Positions 32,886 to 45,359 of a stretch of 64,000 bases of DNA are shown piece by piece. Position numbers and translations under genes: made by a program. Within the stretch, counting starts at the first letter, position 1, and every line of letters begins with the position of its first letter. The stretch comes from Turnera subulata (Eukaryota > Streptophyta > Magnoliopsida > Malpighiales > Passifloraceae). Under the pieces are notes generated by a model. The model did not search any database. It was given only the letters and a program-made list of their open reading frames with translations, and was not told the DNA's origin. The stretch is taken from NCBI GenBank assembly GCA_028386065.3, contig MK922465.1, positions 126,273-190,272 on the forward strand. The letters are read 5' to 3'.

Positions 32886-35446
32886 CTAATGCAGTGTGTG
32901 CATCTTATTTATGTTTTCTTCTTTCATTTAGATGTCAGAAACTAATACAACCTTATTGTTCATATGTTAGTGACATACTTTTCTTTGCTTATCCTTTGTC
33001 TTCCTGTATGCAAATTGCAAACTCCATCTTCCTATACGCTTCTTCTGTATTTTTCTTTATTTGGTTCTTTGTTATAGATGGCTTTAGGGATATGGTTCAT
33101 AATCCGCGAATGTTTTAGGAAATCTTACAGCTGGGAAATGGTTTTCGTATTTCAGTCAACGATTACAGTAGATTAGATGCAGGAGAATAATTCAAAGGCA
33201 CAGTGCGATTAGTTGGATAATGATTATTGGCGTAAATAATGTAACACATGGCATGTAAGAATAGTTGGTGCTGGCCATATGGACCTAACTAATTAATGAT
33301 TTATCGACTATATTAGTCAGAGAAAAACGTTGGCATACATACAGGGAACGGTATTCCCCAGATAAATCTTGGGAATTTCTTTAGGTTTTAAAACCAAGTT
33401 TATTACTTCTCCAAAAAAAGAAAAAAACCAAGTTTATTCAGTCAGTGATGAACGGATCAGGATAGCTTTATTTTATGCGTATACTTGTTTCGGGACCAAT
33501 TCTTGTTCTTTTTTTGGTTCTCTACTTTCTCCTGGTTAGCCAATGGGTTGTGATCTCAATACATGGCCGTTTACAAGACAAATGTTGCACTCCTAGTTCT
33601 TCCTACTTTGGTCAAAAGTAGTCAGTATATTCTGTTTTTCAAGAGAGTAAAGAAATGGAAACTTAGATCGAGATGCGCGTTATATGTGTGTCCACCATCG
33701 AACTTTCACTATTCACTATCATGTGGTGGAAGGCAACAGGATGAAAGCAAACAGAATCTTGCAGCATCATTTTTTGTGCTTCTATATTGCCCTGCCTCTA
33801 TATTTTATTAAAAAACTTGCAGCCTTCATTTCTATTGTAGCCGAGAAGATAAAAGTTCGAGATGCATATGAGGTATTGAAACTTATGAATATATTTCAGA
33901 GACATTAATTAATAATAGCAACATGAGAATCCAAATCCACACTAATCCAGAACATCACCTGCTGCGAAGAACATGGATTCGATTATTTTCTTAAAAAAAA
34001 AAAAAGCAATGTAAAGTTAACGGGAAACTGTAATAAACATTGGAAGTGATGGGAGTAGGACGCCATTAATTCAGATGCTCGCACTACTTACATTTTTATT
34101 AATAAAGAAAAACAATGTAAAAGTTAACAGCAAACCGTTCTAAACATTTTGAGGAGAGATGATACATAGGATGGGATTGGAACTTTCTTTTTCATTCATG
34201 ACCACATAATCAATCCTTCTTTTCTCTCCTTAATTTCCTTTGCTCAGGTCCTCATCTTTCATGAGTTGTATTTCCCTCATATGTGAGTTGTATTATTGTT
34301 AGGCTTGTCCTAACCTTGATTTGCAATGGAAATGCGATTAATTCTCAAAAAAAAAAAAATGAAGAAATAATAACTTGACAAATTTGCTACTTTTAGGCTA
34401 ATCATGAGTGATCGCTTGATGATTCTCAACCAACAAAAAAGCAATGGCTACTTAATAACGGATATCCTCCATGCACTGTGCAGGGTTTCTACAACAACGT
34501 TTCATCATGATCAGATGCATATGGTTTGGTTCTGACACGAATAGTTCTCAGCATTTTTTTCCCCCCAAAGATCGGATCAAGAAAGAAACGGATCAATGTT
34601 AGTATTGGAGGAATCTAGGCTAGCCCAACATCAACATATGAACACAGAGCTCAAGAATACTGAATGATTAGTCTCACAATGCGGGCACATGGTTGAGACT
34701 CGAGAGTTTGAGAATAGATAAGGCCTGACTTCTCCCGTTAAGTTGGGTTATTATAACACTAGATCCCAACTCGTCAGTCATCAGTCGTCACTGACTAGCC
34801 AGTCATATATTGCCCTGTCAGAAATCACGCAGCAGCATATTATATGTACTCACTTGTGTGGTTTCGTGCCTTGTAATCTCTACTTCCGACCAAACAAATG
34901 TCTTTGCTATCTTTACCGGTAATGTTGGAGCCCATTTAGACCTTCTGGGTCCTGGCCAGCATGTTATAGTCCAATGAGACTATCTCCCCGGCCCCAGATC
35001 AGCAACTCAGTGAACCACACAATTGTAAAATTGAACAGCGATCATGATAGCATCTCTTTCCACCCACATTGGTTCAAAGCTCACAAAGATTTTCAGTTTC
35101 AATCACCATCGCATCACTTAAGAAACATTGTCGTCGACTTGTTTATGTTGATCCCACTCATTTCACTAATTCCCATGCTGCCACCATTTCTACTCGAGTA
35201 ATTGCATCAACTGAAGATAATAATACTTGCAGCGAGGAGACAAGACGAAATGATCTCATTCAGAGCATTGCATATATGCATGTGGACACAAATAGAAAAA
35301 GAGGAGCTTTATTGCTAAAAAGGTTACAGGAAAGTTACAAAGTTCCACTACTCTAGACTGGTTTTCTATGTGTGAAAAAATCAAATCAGTATACCCCAAT
35401 ATTGCAATTGCGTCGCAATTTTGTTAATACTACGTACTAAACTGGC
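32886..35446. other. Intergenic with retroposon footprints
   Basis: AT-rich, without a convincing gene. Contains a 19-bp poly(A) insertion between direct repeats (33390-33438), A runs near 33990 and 34345, and an imperfect ~45-bp direct repeat (about 34006-34054 and 34111-34160). Open frames at 33563-33908 and 34974-35356 have no family resemblance. Confidence 0.55.
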
Positions 35447-36484
35447 TCACTGCGCACCATGTCGTTGGTTTTGATTCTTCAACTCATCCCCAGCCACAAG
35501 AAAAAACGCAGTATGCCTGGAAAAGAACCAAAAAAAAAAAAAAAAGACACAAAAGAAACAACAAACATAAGTAAACCGCGGGTGCATTAATGAGAACAGA
35601 TTTTTCAATCAGACAAAGATCCAAAATCCTCTTCTCTATTGACAATTGAGATCTTAACATCATCTGCTTCTTGCCTGAAAAAATTCATCATTTTGATTCT
35701 TGAGTCGTCATCGATATCCGGGGTGGTGTCCAACGCCTCCTTCATATGGAGTAACCACCTCTCTGCCGCCTGATGGGTAACCGGAAACGGCCTGTGCCGT
35801 CCAATTAACGCAGGATGCCCTGCAATTAAATCAATCAAACAAAATCTGCATTAGTGTCCGTCCATCCACAAATACTGTTCAAATAAAAAGCCTGACAATT
35901 TAGCATTCCAATCATTTCTTGTTTGAAGGAAGGATTTAAAAAAAAAAACGAGTGAAACTATTTCCTCTCATCTGCTTAATCCCAATCTCATTATTTTAAA
36001 ACACAGGCAAAACCAATCTTCAATTTCCAATCCAAAGCTCGACTTTAGTACTACTACCAGCATGAAAAATGAAAACAGATCGGTTTAATTACCTTTCCGC
36101 TGAGAGTAGAGAGGAGGGCCACCCATCCTCTGGACGAAGAACTCGTATTGGTTTTGGATGGCCTCCTCTTTCTTGGAGTTGGCAAATATGGAACGGAACC
36201 ACTCCTCTTCGTCATCGTACACCCTGAAACAACACAACAATCCTCCTCGTCAGTGCCTGAAAACTACTATGTATTTATTTATTAACACAAATTGGAGGAG
36301 GAAGGAACCGAAATGACACCGTTTCATTCAGTGAAAGAAATAACTACCTGGTGTAGAAATTGGTGGAGAGGTTGATGAAAGTGGGGAGGCCGAGTTTTTG
36401 GAAAAGATTGGTGTCGTCGATGGCAAAGGCGTCGGCTGTTTGGACTCCGCTCCACTGGGAGGCCTTCTCCTGTAGTGACTGCAT
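35447..36484 (-). CDS. GLB3: Truncated (2-on-2) hemoglobin, class 3
   Basis: Four exons, 36348-36484, 36093-36223, 35675-35819 and 35447-35516, give 160 residues against about 175 in Arabidopsis GLB3. Recognisable blocks are MQSLQEKAS at the start, [39 protein letters not shown], then [20 protein letters not shown]. The His in GRHRPF is probably the proximal haem ligand. The protein ends [19 protein letters not shown]. The last intron uses a GC donor (CAG|GCAAGA) and AG acceptor. Reading through it instead gives a family-unlike tail and stops at 35608. Plant 2/2 hemoglobins are soluble haem proteins tied to O2/NO chemistry and stress. Confidence 0.93.
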
Positions 36485-37685
36485 TTCTTTTTTCGAGTGT
36501 TTGTTTGTTGTTTGTTGTTGTTGTTGCTGATGCGGGAGACGGCGGTTGGTTAATATAAGGGTGCGTGTGGAGTGGTGGGGTTGTCAAAGGAAAGCCTTGT
36601 GGTGGTCGCGTGGTTGCCACGCTTTTTCCGGAGGTTCTGATATTTTATCTTTTATTTTTGTTTTAACAAAATTCTGTGGGCATTGGCGGGCCGGGGTCCC
36701 TTGGTTTGACGGGGGAATCCTGGTATCTTATTTATGCTGCCATTCTGACGAAATGGTGGTGTTATTATGTTATGCTCCCTTTTTTGAAAAAGGATAGTTA
36801 ATGCTTGGAATTTTGGTCTAGATATTTGTTTTGCTATTATTTTCTTTATTTCCCATCCGGAATTTAGGGTTTTATCCCGACTAATTCCGGTTCAATACGA
36901 GTCGTGCACCTGAGTGTGGTGGGTGAATTTCATAATTAGAATTTTCTGCAGACCTTGCTTAAGCGAAATCAAGTCACTTACCAGACCACCCATTGATTTT
37001 ACTCTTTACTCAAATTTTATTTATGCATACATTGGTTATATTAATTTTTTAAAAATTTAATACTTGATTATTTTTTATTTCAAAAGTAATTGTTTTGCTA
37101 TTTGATAAAAAATATAAATTAGTGACAAGCAAGCACTTAAAAGTGGTAGGACCCAAAACATCCGAGTCCATGAAGCCTTGTGCCAACAGGATTCTCGCAG
37201 GCCCATAATAAAGCATCAATCATTGATTGACATATGGATTACCACCCGATTTCGGCCAGCCGTTAGGGCCCAAAACAACCGAGTCCACGAAGCCTTTCCT
37301 CCCGGATTTCGCCCAGGCCCATATGATCAATCACCGATTTCCCCAACCGTAAGATACGCCAAGGGAACACGATACACCGAGACACCGCGAAACACCGAAC
37401 ATTAATTCCGCGCAAATACGTCCTCTATTTAACGAACCCTAACTCCCTTTTCCCTCCCCAACAAAATTCTCACTCTGTGTTCTGTTCTGTTCTGTTCCTC
37501 CTCAAAAAGCACAACAAAAATCCAATTCAAATCTCCTCTCGCTAAGTTGCGAAAGCCTTGGATTTCTTCACATTCCTCTTAGATTTTGTCTTGCAGATAG
37601 ATAAGCAGCGCCACCAACAAAACTTGAGCCTTTATAGATAGCAGCACAACCAAGGCTGAGACAGAAGACACGTTTATTTGCTGGA
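36485..37685. other. Intergenic: divergent promoters of GLB3 and AFC3
   Basis: Contains a partial tandem repeat (37148 and 37265, about 117 bp apart) sharing ACCGAGTCCA-type blocks, and the presumed 5' UTR of the kinase gene from about 37430. No gene seen. Confidence 0.5.
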
Positions 37686-40600
37686 ATGGTGGCCGTGGAG
37701 ATGGAGAAGGAGCGAATCAGGAAGCGGCCCCGGCTCGCTTGGGACGTGGGGCCATCTGAATCAGAGGTCGGTGGGTCCGGTTTCGGATCTTCGGTTATAC
37801 AGAGAAAAAAAAAAAAAAGCTAAGCTAGGGTTTTGAGATAGATAAAAGAGAGATAGAGCTCTCTCACGCACAGAAAGTCTCAAACTTGGTTGCTTGTTGG
37901 ATGGATGTATGTGTTTGTAGGCGCAACGGAATCCTGTTGTGGCTGGAAACGGTGGCGTTCCTCCTAGGCATGCGTCGCCCCCGAAAAGAGACGACGATCG
38001 CGAAGGCCATTACGTTTATAATCTCGGCGAGAATCTCACTCCAAGATGTACGGTTTTCTTGTTCAATTTAGGCCTCTGTCCTCGAATTTCGTGCTTTATT
38101 GCGAGAAGCTTTACGATTGCGGTTGTTTTCTTATTTGAGCAGATAAAATACTGAGCAAGATGGGTGAAGGTTAGCTGTCGAGCACAAGATGTTAGTAAAA
38201 CTATTTGTGATTGTGTGGTTGTGCAATTCAGCGAATTGCTAGTGGTTGTAGGCACTTTTGGGCGGGTTTTGGAATGTTGGGACCGTCAAACCAGAGAGTA
38301 TGTGGCCGTCAAGGTAGTTCGAAGCATACGCAAGTATCGGGAAGCTGCTATGGTGGAAGTTGATATTCTTCAGCATATCGCCAAGAATGAAAATGCCAGC
38401 TCTCGGTATATTCATAATTCATTCTTGGGTTTTTTTGCTGATACGAAAATTCGCCGACCTGCTCGTGTATTCATCTGTGCTGATAATTACGTGTCGTGTT
38501 TTGTGCAGCTGCGTGCAGATTCGGAATTGGTTTGATTACCGCAATCATGTCTGTATTGTGAGTATTCCAATGAAAACCTCTCATCTAGCTGTAACGTGGT
38601 TTATTTCTGTGCTGCCTTTTTTTAGGAAATGCATTGTGGATTCAGTGGCCAACTACTCTTTGAATGGTCAAATTGGTTGCTGGAAATTGATGACTTCAAT
38701 ATCCGTTGTTGCTATCTATGTGCTTGGGGTTTATTTTGTATACTAAATCATGTGTTGCTCTGATTATTCATGGTTGCTTTCCAGATGGCACATACATGCT
38801 GCATTTTTTTTTACTAGATTGTAGTTTCATTGTCTTCTCTGCGCATAGCCTTCCGTCACGAAACTAAATAGAATCCTTCCTTTTGAATGGATGTTAATGA
38901 TGTTACCAGGTATTTGAGAAGCTTGGGCCAAGTTTATTTGATTTTCTAAAGAGAAATAGATACTGCCCATTCCCTGTGGATCTTGTTCGGGAATTTGGAC
39001 GCCAGCTTTTGGAATCTGTAGCATGTGTGTGAATTGTTCTTGGCTTCCATGCTCTTACCTTTCTTTTTATACTCTAATCAATCACCCAGATCTGTTTTTT
39101 TGTCCTGTTGTCTATCCAGGGGAAGCTTTGCATTTCTTATTTTTCCTTTTTGTTCCGTTTCTCCTTCTCATGATTCGTCGTCGTATCTAACAGATATGCA
39201 TGATTTACGCTTAATTCATACCGACTTGAAGCCAGAAAATATACTTCTTGTGTCCCCTGAATATATACAGCTTCCAGGATGCAAGGTATTTGCCCTCTTA
39301 CGGTTGAGAAATAACGTAACCTAAGATTTGGGTATAGTTGCCATAGTAATGTTAAATGAATCATTCAAATGGTACAGAGGAGTTCTTCAGATGAAACGCA
39401 CTTCAGGTGCTTGCCAAAGTCAAGTGCCATTAAGCTTATTGATTTTGGTAGTACGACATTTGATAATCAGAATCATAGCTCCATCGTTTCTACAAGACAT
39501 TACAGAGCCCCTGAGGTTATTCTAGGTAACTAGTTTTTTGTTGGAAAAGCACAATTTACCTTTTCACTTCATTTGGCTATATATGTATCCTGTTATCATT
39601 CTAAATACTTGATAACTTGGTGGTTGTTAGTATTCTCTGATAAATTGGTGGTTCTTTAGGACTAGGAGGATGCATATTTTTCAATAGAAATTTTACATGT
39701 TTAGAATCCTAAAGGAAGGTGATTTGGATGTTTTCTGAGGTTGGTTTAGTTGTCTTCAAAAGATTCATCAGTTGCTGCTAGAGTGAATATCATCTTGATA
39801 TGTGTTGATTTTGGTTTTATCTTAACTATGCAATTAGTCGGTACCATTTCATTCTTGGTGCACTGATTAGCTTTGCTCTTTATACAAAATTTCTTGGGGA
39901 ACAGGAGCTTTCCAGGGTCTTGGTTCATCTGTATTACACTTTCATAACACCACACACTCTTTATAGCTCGAAGTCAGTTTTTGTCTGGAGAGGCTTTCAT
40001 TTAATGGGGACTAACATCAAGCAGATATGGATATTGGCAACCTAGGAAAACTTAAGTTTAGGCGGGTTGTGGGTCTGCCTGTGGTCTCCGCTTGGCGCTT
40101 ATCATGATTTGCATAGTTTTCTGCCTTTACTGGCTGCAAAGGATGCCTTCTGTTTTTCTTTAAGAGATCTAGTTCAAGATCCTCTCTGTGCTTCGTTGTG
40201 CTTTTTAATCCCATGATAGGGTACTGTTGCACACTTGCATCTAATGTGCTAACCTTCTAATGCGGTTGCTGCAGGCCTTGGCTGGACCTATCCATGTGAT
40301 TTATGGAGTGTCGGTTGTATACTTGTTGAGTTATGCTCGGTTAGTTCTCCTTGTCTAGAGTTTTATACCCCTTGATTGAACTTGGAAATTATTATGGCGG
40401 ATTCTTAGGAAGTGGTTGAATATTTTGTCAGGGTTCAGCACTATTCCAGACTCATGAGAATTTAGAACACTTAGCAATGATGGAGAGGGTATTGGGACCT
40501 CTTCCGAAGCACATGATTCAGAAGGCCGAGTAAGTTTCTTTTCTGAATCTGTACGAGCATTTTGGATGCGCCTTACAATGTTTGCATCTAGACAAAATTG

Positions 40601-41043
40601 TGTGCAATTTTCCCCCTCTTAGAAATACTTGGTTCAGCATGGATTGCTGAGCAAGCTATTTTTTACTGCTCTTATGATATGCAGCCGAGGAGCTGAAAAA
40701 TATTTCAGGAAAGGATCAAGACTGAATTGGCCTGAAGGTGCAGATTCCAGAGAGAGTATTAGAGCTGTGAGGAAGCTTGATCGACTAAAGGTTAATCACT
40801 TGTTTTGGTTTTTCTGGAAACTACCTGTTTCTTTATTTGTTATTAGAGTTGTTAAACGAGTGCGAGGATCTAACTTTTGGTTGACAATTGTTCATGATCT
40901 AGCAGGATATAATATCTCAGCATGCAGGCAGCTCAAGTGCCTCTTTGATTGATTTGTTGTACAGTTTATTAGAGTATGAACCATCTAAACGACTAACTGC
41001 CCGAGAAGCTCTTGATCACCCCTTCTTCAAGAACCCGACTTAA
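37686..41043 (+). CDS. AFC3: LAMMER (CLK-type) dual-specificity kinase AFC3
   Basis: Twelve exons: 37686-37766, 37921-38047, 38143-38169, 38252-38405, 38509-38557, 38910-39024, 39194-39285, 39378-39525, 40275-40339, 40432-40529, 40685-40790, 40906-41043. They give 399 residues, the family's usual length. The glycine loop MGEGTFGRV, ATP lysine in YVAVKVV, catalytic loop [14 protein letters not shown] activation segment and the signature [14 protein letters not shown] identify a LAMMER kinase. RKRPRLAWD at the N-terminus and the [18 protein letters not shown] block favour AFC3 over AFC1/2. These nuclear kinases phosphorylate SR splicing factors. Exon 3 is only 27 nt, so skipping would remove the glycine-loop start without changing frame. 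Confidence 0.94.
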
Positions 41044-41907
41044 TCTACTAGAGTTGTGGTCAATTGTACTGGTTCTGTCAGAATAGACGATTGAGTTTGT
41101 GTATCACTGGAAATGTGTACAATGTTTTTCACTCAATGGAAATGTTTCTTTCTGCGTCAAGTAGTTTTTTTCTAGCAAAATGTAATTAGATTGGACAATC
41201 CCGCTTACTAGTCTCTTGAGATTTTGAAGCAAAGATGGGGGTTGATTTGCGAGCACTGTGGTAAAGCGGAAATCTTGCGGATGACTAGGCGTAGACTTGA
41301 GAAGATTTGGACAAGGATTTAAAACAGCAACGATGCCATATTCCAATTGAAGCTTGTTTCAGTTAAATTGTGTATCGGTGGAGTAATTTAATTACTGAAT
41401 AAGAAATGAGCAACTACATTGAGATTGCACCAATGCAAGACCAGACTGAAACAAGCAGCTGGAGCTTGCGGGAAAAAACTCAAAAAAGTGACCTCTCTAA
41501 GGCAATGAAAAACTTAGCTTGGCCAACCAATCGGCACAAACAGCGAAGTTTGACCTCCAAGGAAGCTGAAGCACAATCAACCAACCTGCTGGTGCAAGCC
41601 ATTAAAAACCTCAAATGAATCAACCTCAGCCTCCAACCATCGACACCCGAGCTCAAAAGCCAATTGTAAACCCACAATTCTGCATGCAAAACAGAGCAGA
41701 ATCCAATGTGGAACGAATAAGAATAAGTGAATAACCACGGAGCCACAGTCACCACCATTCCCATGGACGGAATATTGTATTTAGGAGAAGGTCACTATGG
41801 GAACTCTCGACTTACTTCTATTCCAATATGGTGAAGAGGCGCAAACCATTTCTCCTAATTCTGTACTACCCGTACTACAAAAAGGTCGTCAATTCAGTTA
41901 CCAAGCT
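41044..41907. other. Convergent 3' flanks of AFC3 and the PPR gene
   Basis: Presumed 3' UTRs of two converging genes. The open frame at 41406-41618 has no recognisable similarity. Confidence 0.5.
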
Positions 41908-43989
41908 TCACCAATAATCTCCGCAAGAACACAGCCCATCCTCAAAGCGGTGGAATCTATTAGCATCTCTCACAACAAATACCACCCTCAAGACCCTCGA
42001 TAAACCCTTTATGAACTCGTGACAATCCCCACAAACTCTCAAGTTCTTGAAAATACGGATCACCCTCTGCCTTCCTTCCAGGCCACCACAAACCAATGCT
42101 AGTCCTATTGCTAACTTCTCACTATGAACTCTCAAGTTCTCCATTTTTGACTCCTCCTCAACATCACGCAGTGCATATTTCACCCCAGAAATGTAACCCA
42201 ACTCTTCTTTCATCTTCCTCTCCATTTCCTTCAAGACCCTATGTATCTCCTCAATAAGTGGGTGTCGGTCATCTCCGCCATAGAAAAAGTGGATCTCCTT
42301 GTCAATCTCAACCCAACTACGCCCTGCGTCTTTCTTCAACCTCCTTGTCTTCACCATTTCTCTTAATCTCTCACACTCTTCCCAATGTCCAGCATCTGCG
42401 TAAATGTTTGACATCATCACGTAGTTGGCTGGATTGTCATTATCTAATCTAAAAAGAATGTCACCTACTTCTTTCCCTAGTTCCAAGTCGCCATGGACTC
42501 TGCAAGCACTAAGCAAAGTCTGCCATATCCCTACATCGGGCTTCAAGGGCATGCTGTCTATTAGATCCTTGGCTTCTTTTATGCGACCAGAACGACCAAG
42601 GAGATCAACCATGCATGCGTAGTGCTCCACTCTAGCTTTAATCCGGTGGTCGTTACGCAGCCTTGAGAAATATTTTCGACCTTCTTCAACTAGTCCAGAA
42701 TGGCTGCAGGCTAATAGAACAGCCAGGTAAGTCACGTCATCGGGCTCTACCGTTTCTAATTGCATTTTATTGAATAGCTGAATTGCTTCTTGCCCACGCC
42801 CGTGCTTTCCATAGCCTGTGATCATAGCTGTCCAGGAAATCGAGTTTCTTGCAGGCATTTCAGCAAAAAATCTCTCTGCCTCATCTATCAATCCACACTT
42901 AAGATACATATCCACAATTGAATTGCAAACGGACATGCCTAAACCAGACGGGACTTTGATGGTGTATGCATGCATTTGCTTGCCTTGCTCTACAAGTGCT
43001 AAATCAGCAAATACCCCCAACATGCTTGACAGAACATACCCATCTACTAGTATGTTGCTCTCTCTAAGCTGCCTGAATAATTTCATGGCCTCTTCTAAGT
43101 TCCCTTCTTGAGCATAGCCAAGAATTAGAGCACTCCATGATATCACATTCTTCCCCACAATCTGACCAAACACTTGTCGAGCTTGAGACAACTTCCCACA
43201 TTTCACGTATAGATCAACAAGAGCACCTGCAATAGTTGTCTTGACTGTATATGGGTATCCACTAATGATAAAGGAGGCATGAATTTGAGTCCCTTTGGTA
43301 ATTGCACCAAGATCACTACAAGCCTTCAATGTGCTTGTAAACGTGAACTCGTCAGGAAGTTGGGCATCCTGTTGCATCTTTTTAAACAAAAACAGAGCTT
43401 TCTCTCCAAGTCCTGCAAGAGTGTATCCCGCTATCATGGCATTCCAAGTCACAACATCTCTACTAGGCATGACTTCAAAAAAGCCAGCAGCTTCCTTGAT
43501 TCTTCCGCATTTTCCATACATGTCCATGATCGAGTTAGCCACCACGTTCACTAAATCGAATCCAGTTTTGACACAGATACCATGAATTTGCATCCCGGTA
43601 TCAGGAACATTCAACAAACCACAGGCTTTAAGACTGGTCGAAAAAGTGAAATCATTTGGTTTCACAGCGGAGAATCCCATACGGGAAAATAGAAACAAGG
43701 ACTCTCCAGGACTTCCATTTTGTATGTAAGCACACATAAGAGCTGTCCAAGAAACCACGTTTCTTTTAGGCATCCTATCAAACACCAAGCAGGCAAAGTC
43801 CACTCTGCCACATTTTGCATACAATGATATAAGGTCATTGTTTAACATCAAATCACACCCAAAACCCATTCCCACTACAGCTCCGTGCACTTGGATCCCC
43901 TGTTCAAGCAATGAACCTTTTGAACAGAACCGCAATAGTTCTGCATATCTCTGCCTCTCACTTAGCATTGACCGCGACAGTCGCTTCAT
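41908..43989 (-). CDS. PLS-class PPR protein with E/E+ and DYW domains
   Basis: Intronless 693-codon gene. PPR motifs begin near residue 48 ([20 protein letters not shown]) and repeat about every 100 residues as P-L-S triplets. E/E+ motifs follow, then a DYW deaminase domain with [11 protein letters not shown] (the zinc-binding HxE), CGDCHEF and the terminal CGDYW. The sequence closely resembles my recollection of Arabidopsis At3g15130. DYW-class PPR proteins act in mitochondria or chloroplasts as site-specific C-to-U RNA editors. The target site cannot be read here. The start MKRLSRSM fits a basic N-terminus, but a transit peptide is not obvious. Confidence 0.95.
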   Translation of the reverse strand: MKRLSRSMLSERQRYAELLRFCSKGSLLEQGIQVHGAVVGMGFGCDLMLNNDLISLYAKCGRVDFACLVFDRMPKRNVVSWTALMCAYIQNGSPGESLFLFSRMGFSAVKPNDFTFSTSLKACGLLNVPDTGMQIHGICVKTGFDLVNVVANSIMDMYGKCGRIKEAAGFFEVMPSRDVVTWNAMIAGYTLAGLGEKALFLFKKMQQDAQLPDEFTFTSTLKACSDLGAITKGTQIHASFIISGYPYTVKTTIAGALVDLYVKCGKLSQARQVFGQIVGKNVISWSALILGYAQEGNLEEAMKLFRQLRESNILVDGYVLSSMLGVFADLALVEQGKQMHAYTIKVPSGLGMSVCNSIVDMYLKCGLIDEAERFFAEMPARNSISWTAMITGYGKHGRGQEAIQLFNKMQLETVEPDDVTYLAVLLACSHSGLVEEGRKYFSRLRNDHRIKARVEHYACMVDLLGRSGRIKEAKDLIDSMPLKPDVGIWQTLLSACRVHGDLELGKEVGDILFRLDNDNPANYVMMSNIYADAGHWEECERLREMVKTRRLKKDAGRSWVEIDKEIHFFYGGDDRHPLIEEIHRVLKEMERKMKEELGYISGVKYALRDVEEESKMENLRVHSEKLAIGLALVCGGLEGRQRVIRIFKNLRVCGDCHEFIKGLSRVLRVVFVVRDANRFHRFEDGLCSCGDYW

Positions 43990-44199
43990 CGGTTCTCAAA
44001 GATTGAGACTTTCTGCTGCACTGTCACTGATTGGAACCGGATTTCATGCCTTAAAAGATTAGAGAACTTGAAAATCTGTTTGACCACGACAATCGCTTGG
44101 TTGAATTATCAAAGGTTGAAGCTTTTGTTGTACAGTCAGTACCGTTACCAGGACCTGATGCCTTACAAATTAGGTAACTAGAAAACCTCTTCGTACCCA

Positions 44200-45020
44200 T
44201 TTTACAAAGTTGCGAAAACATGATATAACTGAAGGGTGCCGTGGTTTTATTGTCAAGCATGCAATGAGATTCTTTAATGGACGCACGAAAGCTGTTTGAT
44301 GGTATGCTTGAAAGAGAAAGTCTGGGACAGTATTATTTCTGCGCGCGTCAGCTCGAGTAAGGTGAGAATGGCGGCATAAGTTTTGTTTGATGATGATATG
44401 ACATATAGATGTGTCGACATATCGTTACTTGGACGGCTATGATGTCACTGTACACAAGTGGTGGGTCACTTGTGGATGACTTGTATTTCTTCTTCGCCAA
44501 ATGCAAGTTTAAGAATCTGAGACAGAAAAGGGTTTACGAGGAAAAACAAGTTTAGGTAATGTCTTACTGATGCAAGCAAAATGAAAACTTGTAAGTAATT
44601 TGATCAAATTGGCATAGGAACGCTATTTCCTAGAGTACATGATTTGAGGTGTGGTGTATTACGGGAAGGCTCATGAAGTAATTTGCGTTGTTTGAACGAA
44701 TGAAACAAGCAGAAATTGAACTGGATGGTGAACTACATTCCTTAGTCTGTTGTCAGCTGTGCTCAAACAGGTTTATGGAACGCTGATTTTACTGCAGTAT
44801 GTGGACTGTGAACAGACAATTTAGAGCCGAATTCGAGCATTATGTTCTTGGACGTGTTGGACACCTTAACCATGCCTCAAACTACAGTGCCCGGTAATCA
44901 GTTCTTGCTGGACTCTCCGTAATCCTAAGATTGCTGTTACTGCAATATATCATCTCGAAAAGCTTGAATCAGAAGTTACACGAAATCACATTTTGCTTTC
45001 CGAGGCCTTGAATAGATAGG
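44200..45020 (+). pseudogene. Decayed PPR-like gene remnant
   Basis: Broken translations in several frames resemble PPR motifs: DARKLFDGMLERE then, after a frameshift, VWDSIISAR (44280-44350); an EIELDGE...LLSAVL-like block (44710-44770); and NPKIAVTAIYHLEKLE near 44930, like the end of a PPR E domain. Stops and frameshifts separate the pieces. It lies head-to-head with the intact PPR gene but is not a close copy of it. The limits are approximate. Confidence 0.5.
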
Positions 45021-45359
45021 AAGTTATAATAAATTAGGGAATCATGAAAACTCCTGGATGCAGCTAAATAGATATCAACAAAGTGGTTCAAGAACTTGTA
45101 ACGGGGGATGATTCCAATTCATTTTCAGATGACCTTTTCACTTCTGAAAAGAACCATTCTGGAACCATGGGGGTCAAGGAGAAACCCTGCAGGACCTTTA
45201 CAGACAGTCTACCATCAAAACATATATCCAAAACAAATTACACAATCAGCAGCTAAGAGACGCTGTCCAAACAAAATTGGTAGTTTCACCATGGGACCCG
45301 AAGGAATTACAACTATGAATTAGTGAAATTGATGACTTAACTGATCAATATCTGCGTTG

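Noticed and set aside
33563..33908. Overlapping ORFs of 74-82 codons
   Set aside because: No recognisable motif, codon pattern or splice context. Probably chance.
35583..35674. Alternative C-terminus of the hemoglobin reading [16 protein letters not shown]
   Set aside because: Unlike the family. Splicing through a GC-AG intron restores the conserved last helix. It is kept only as a possible retained-intron isoform.
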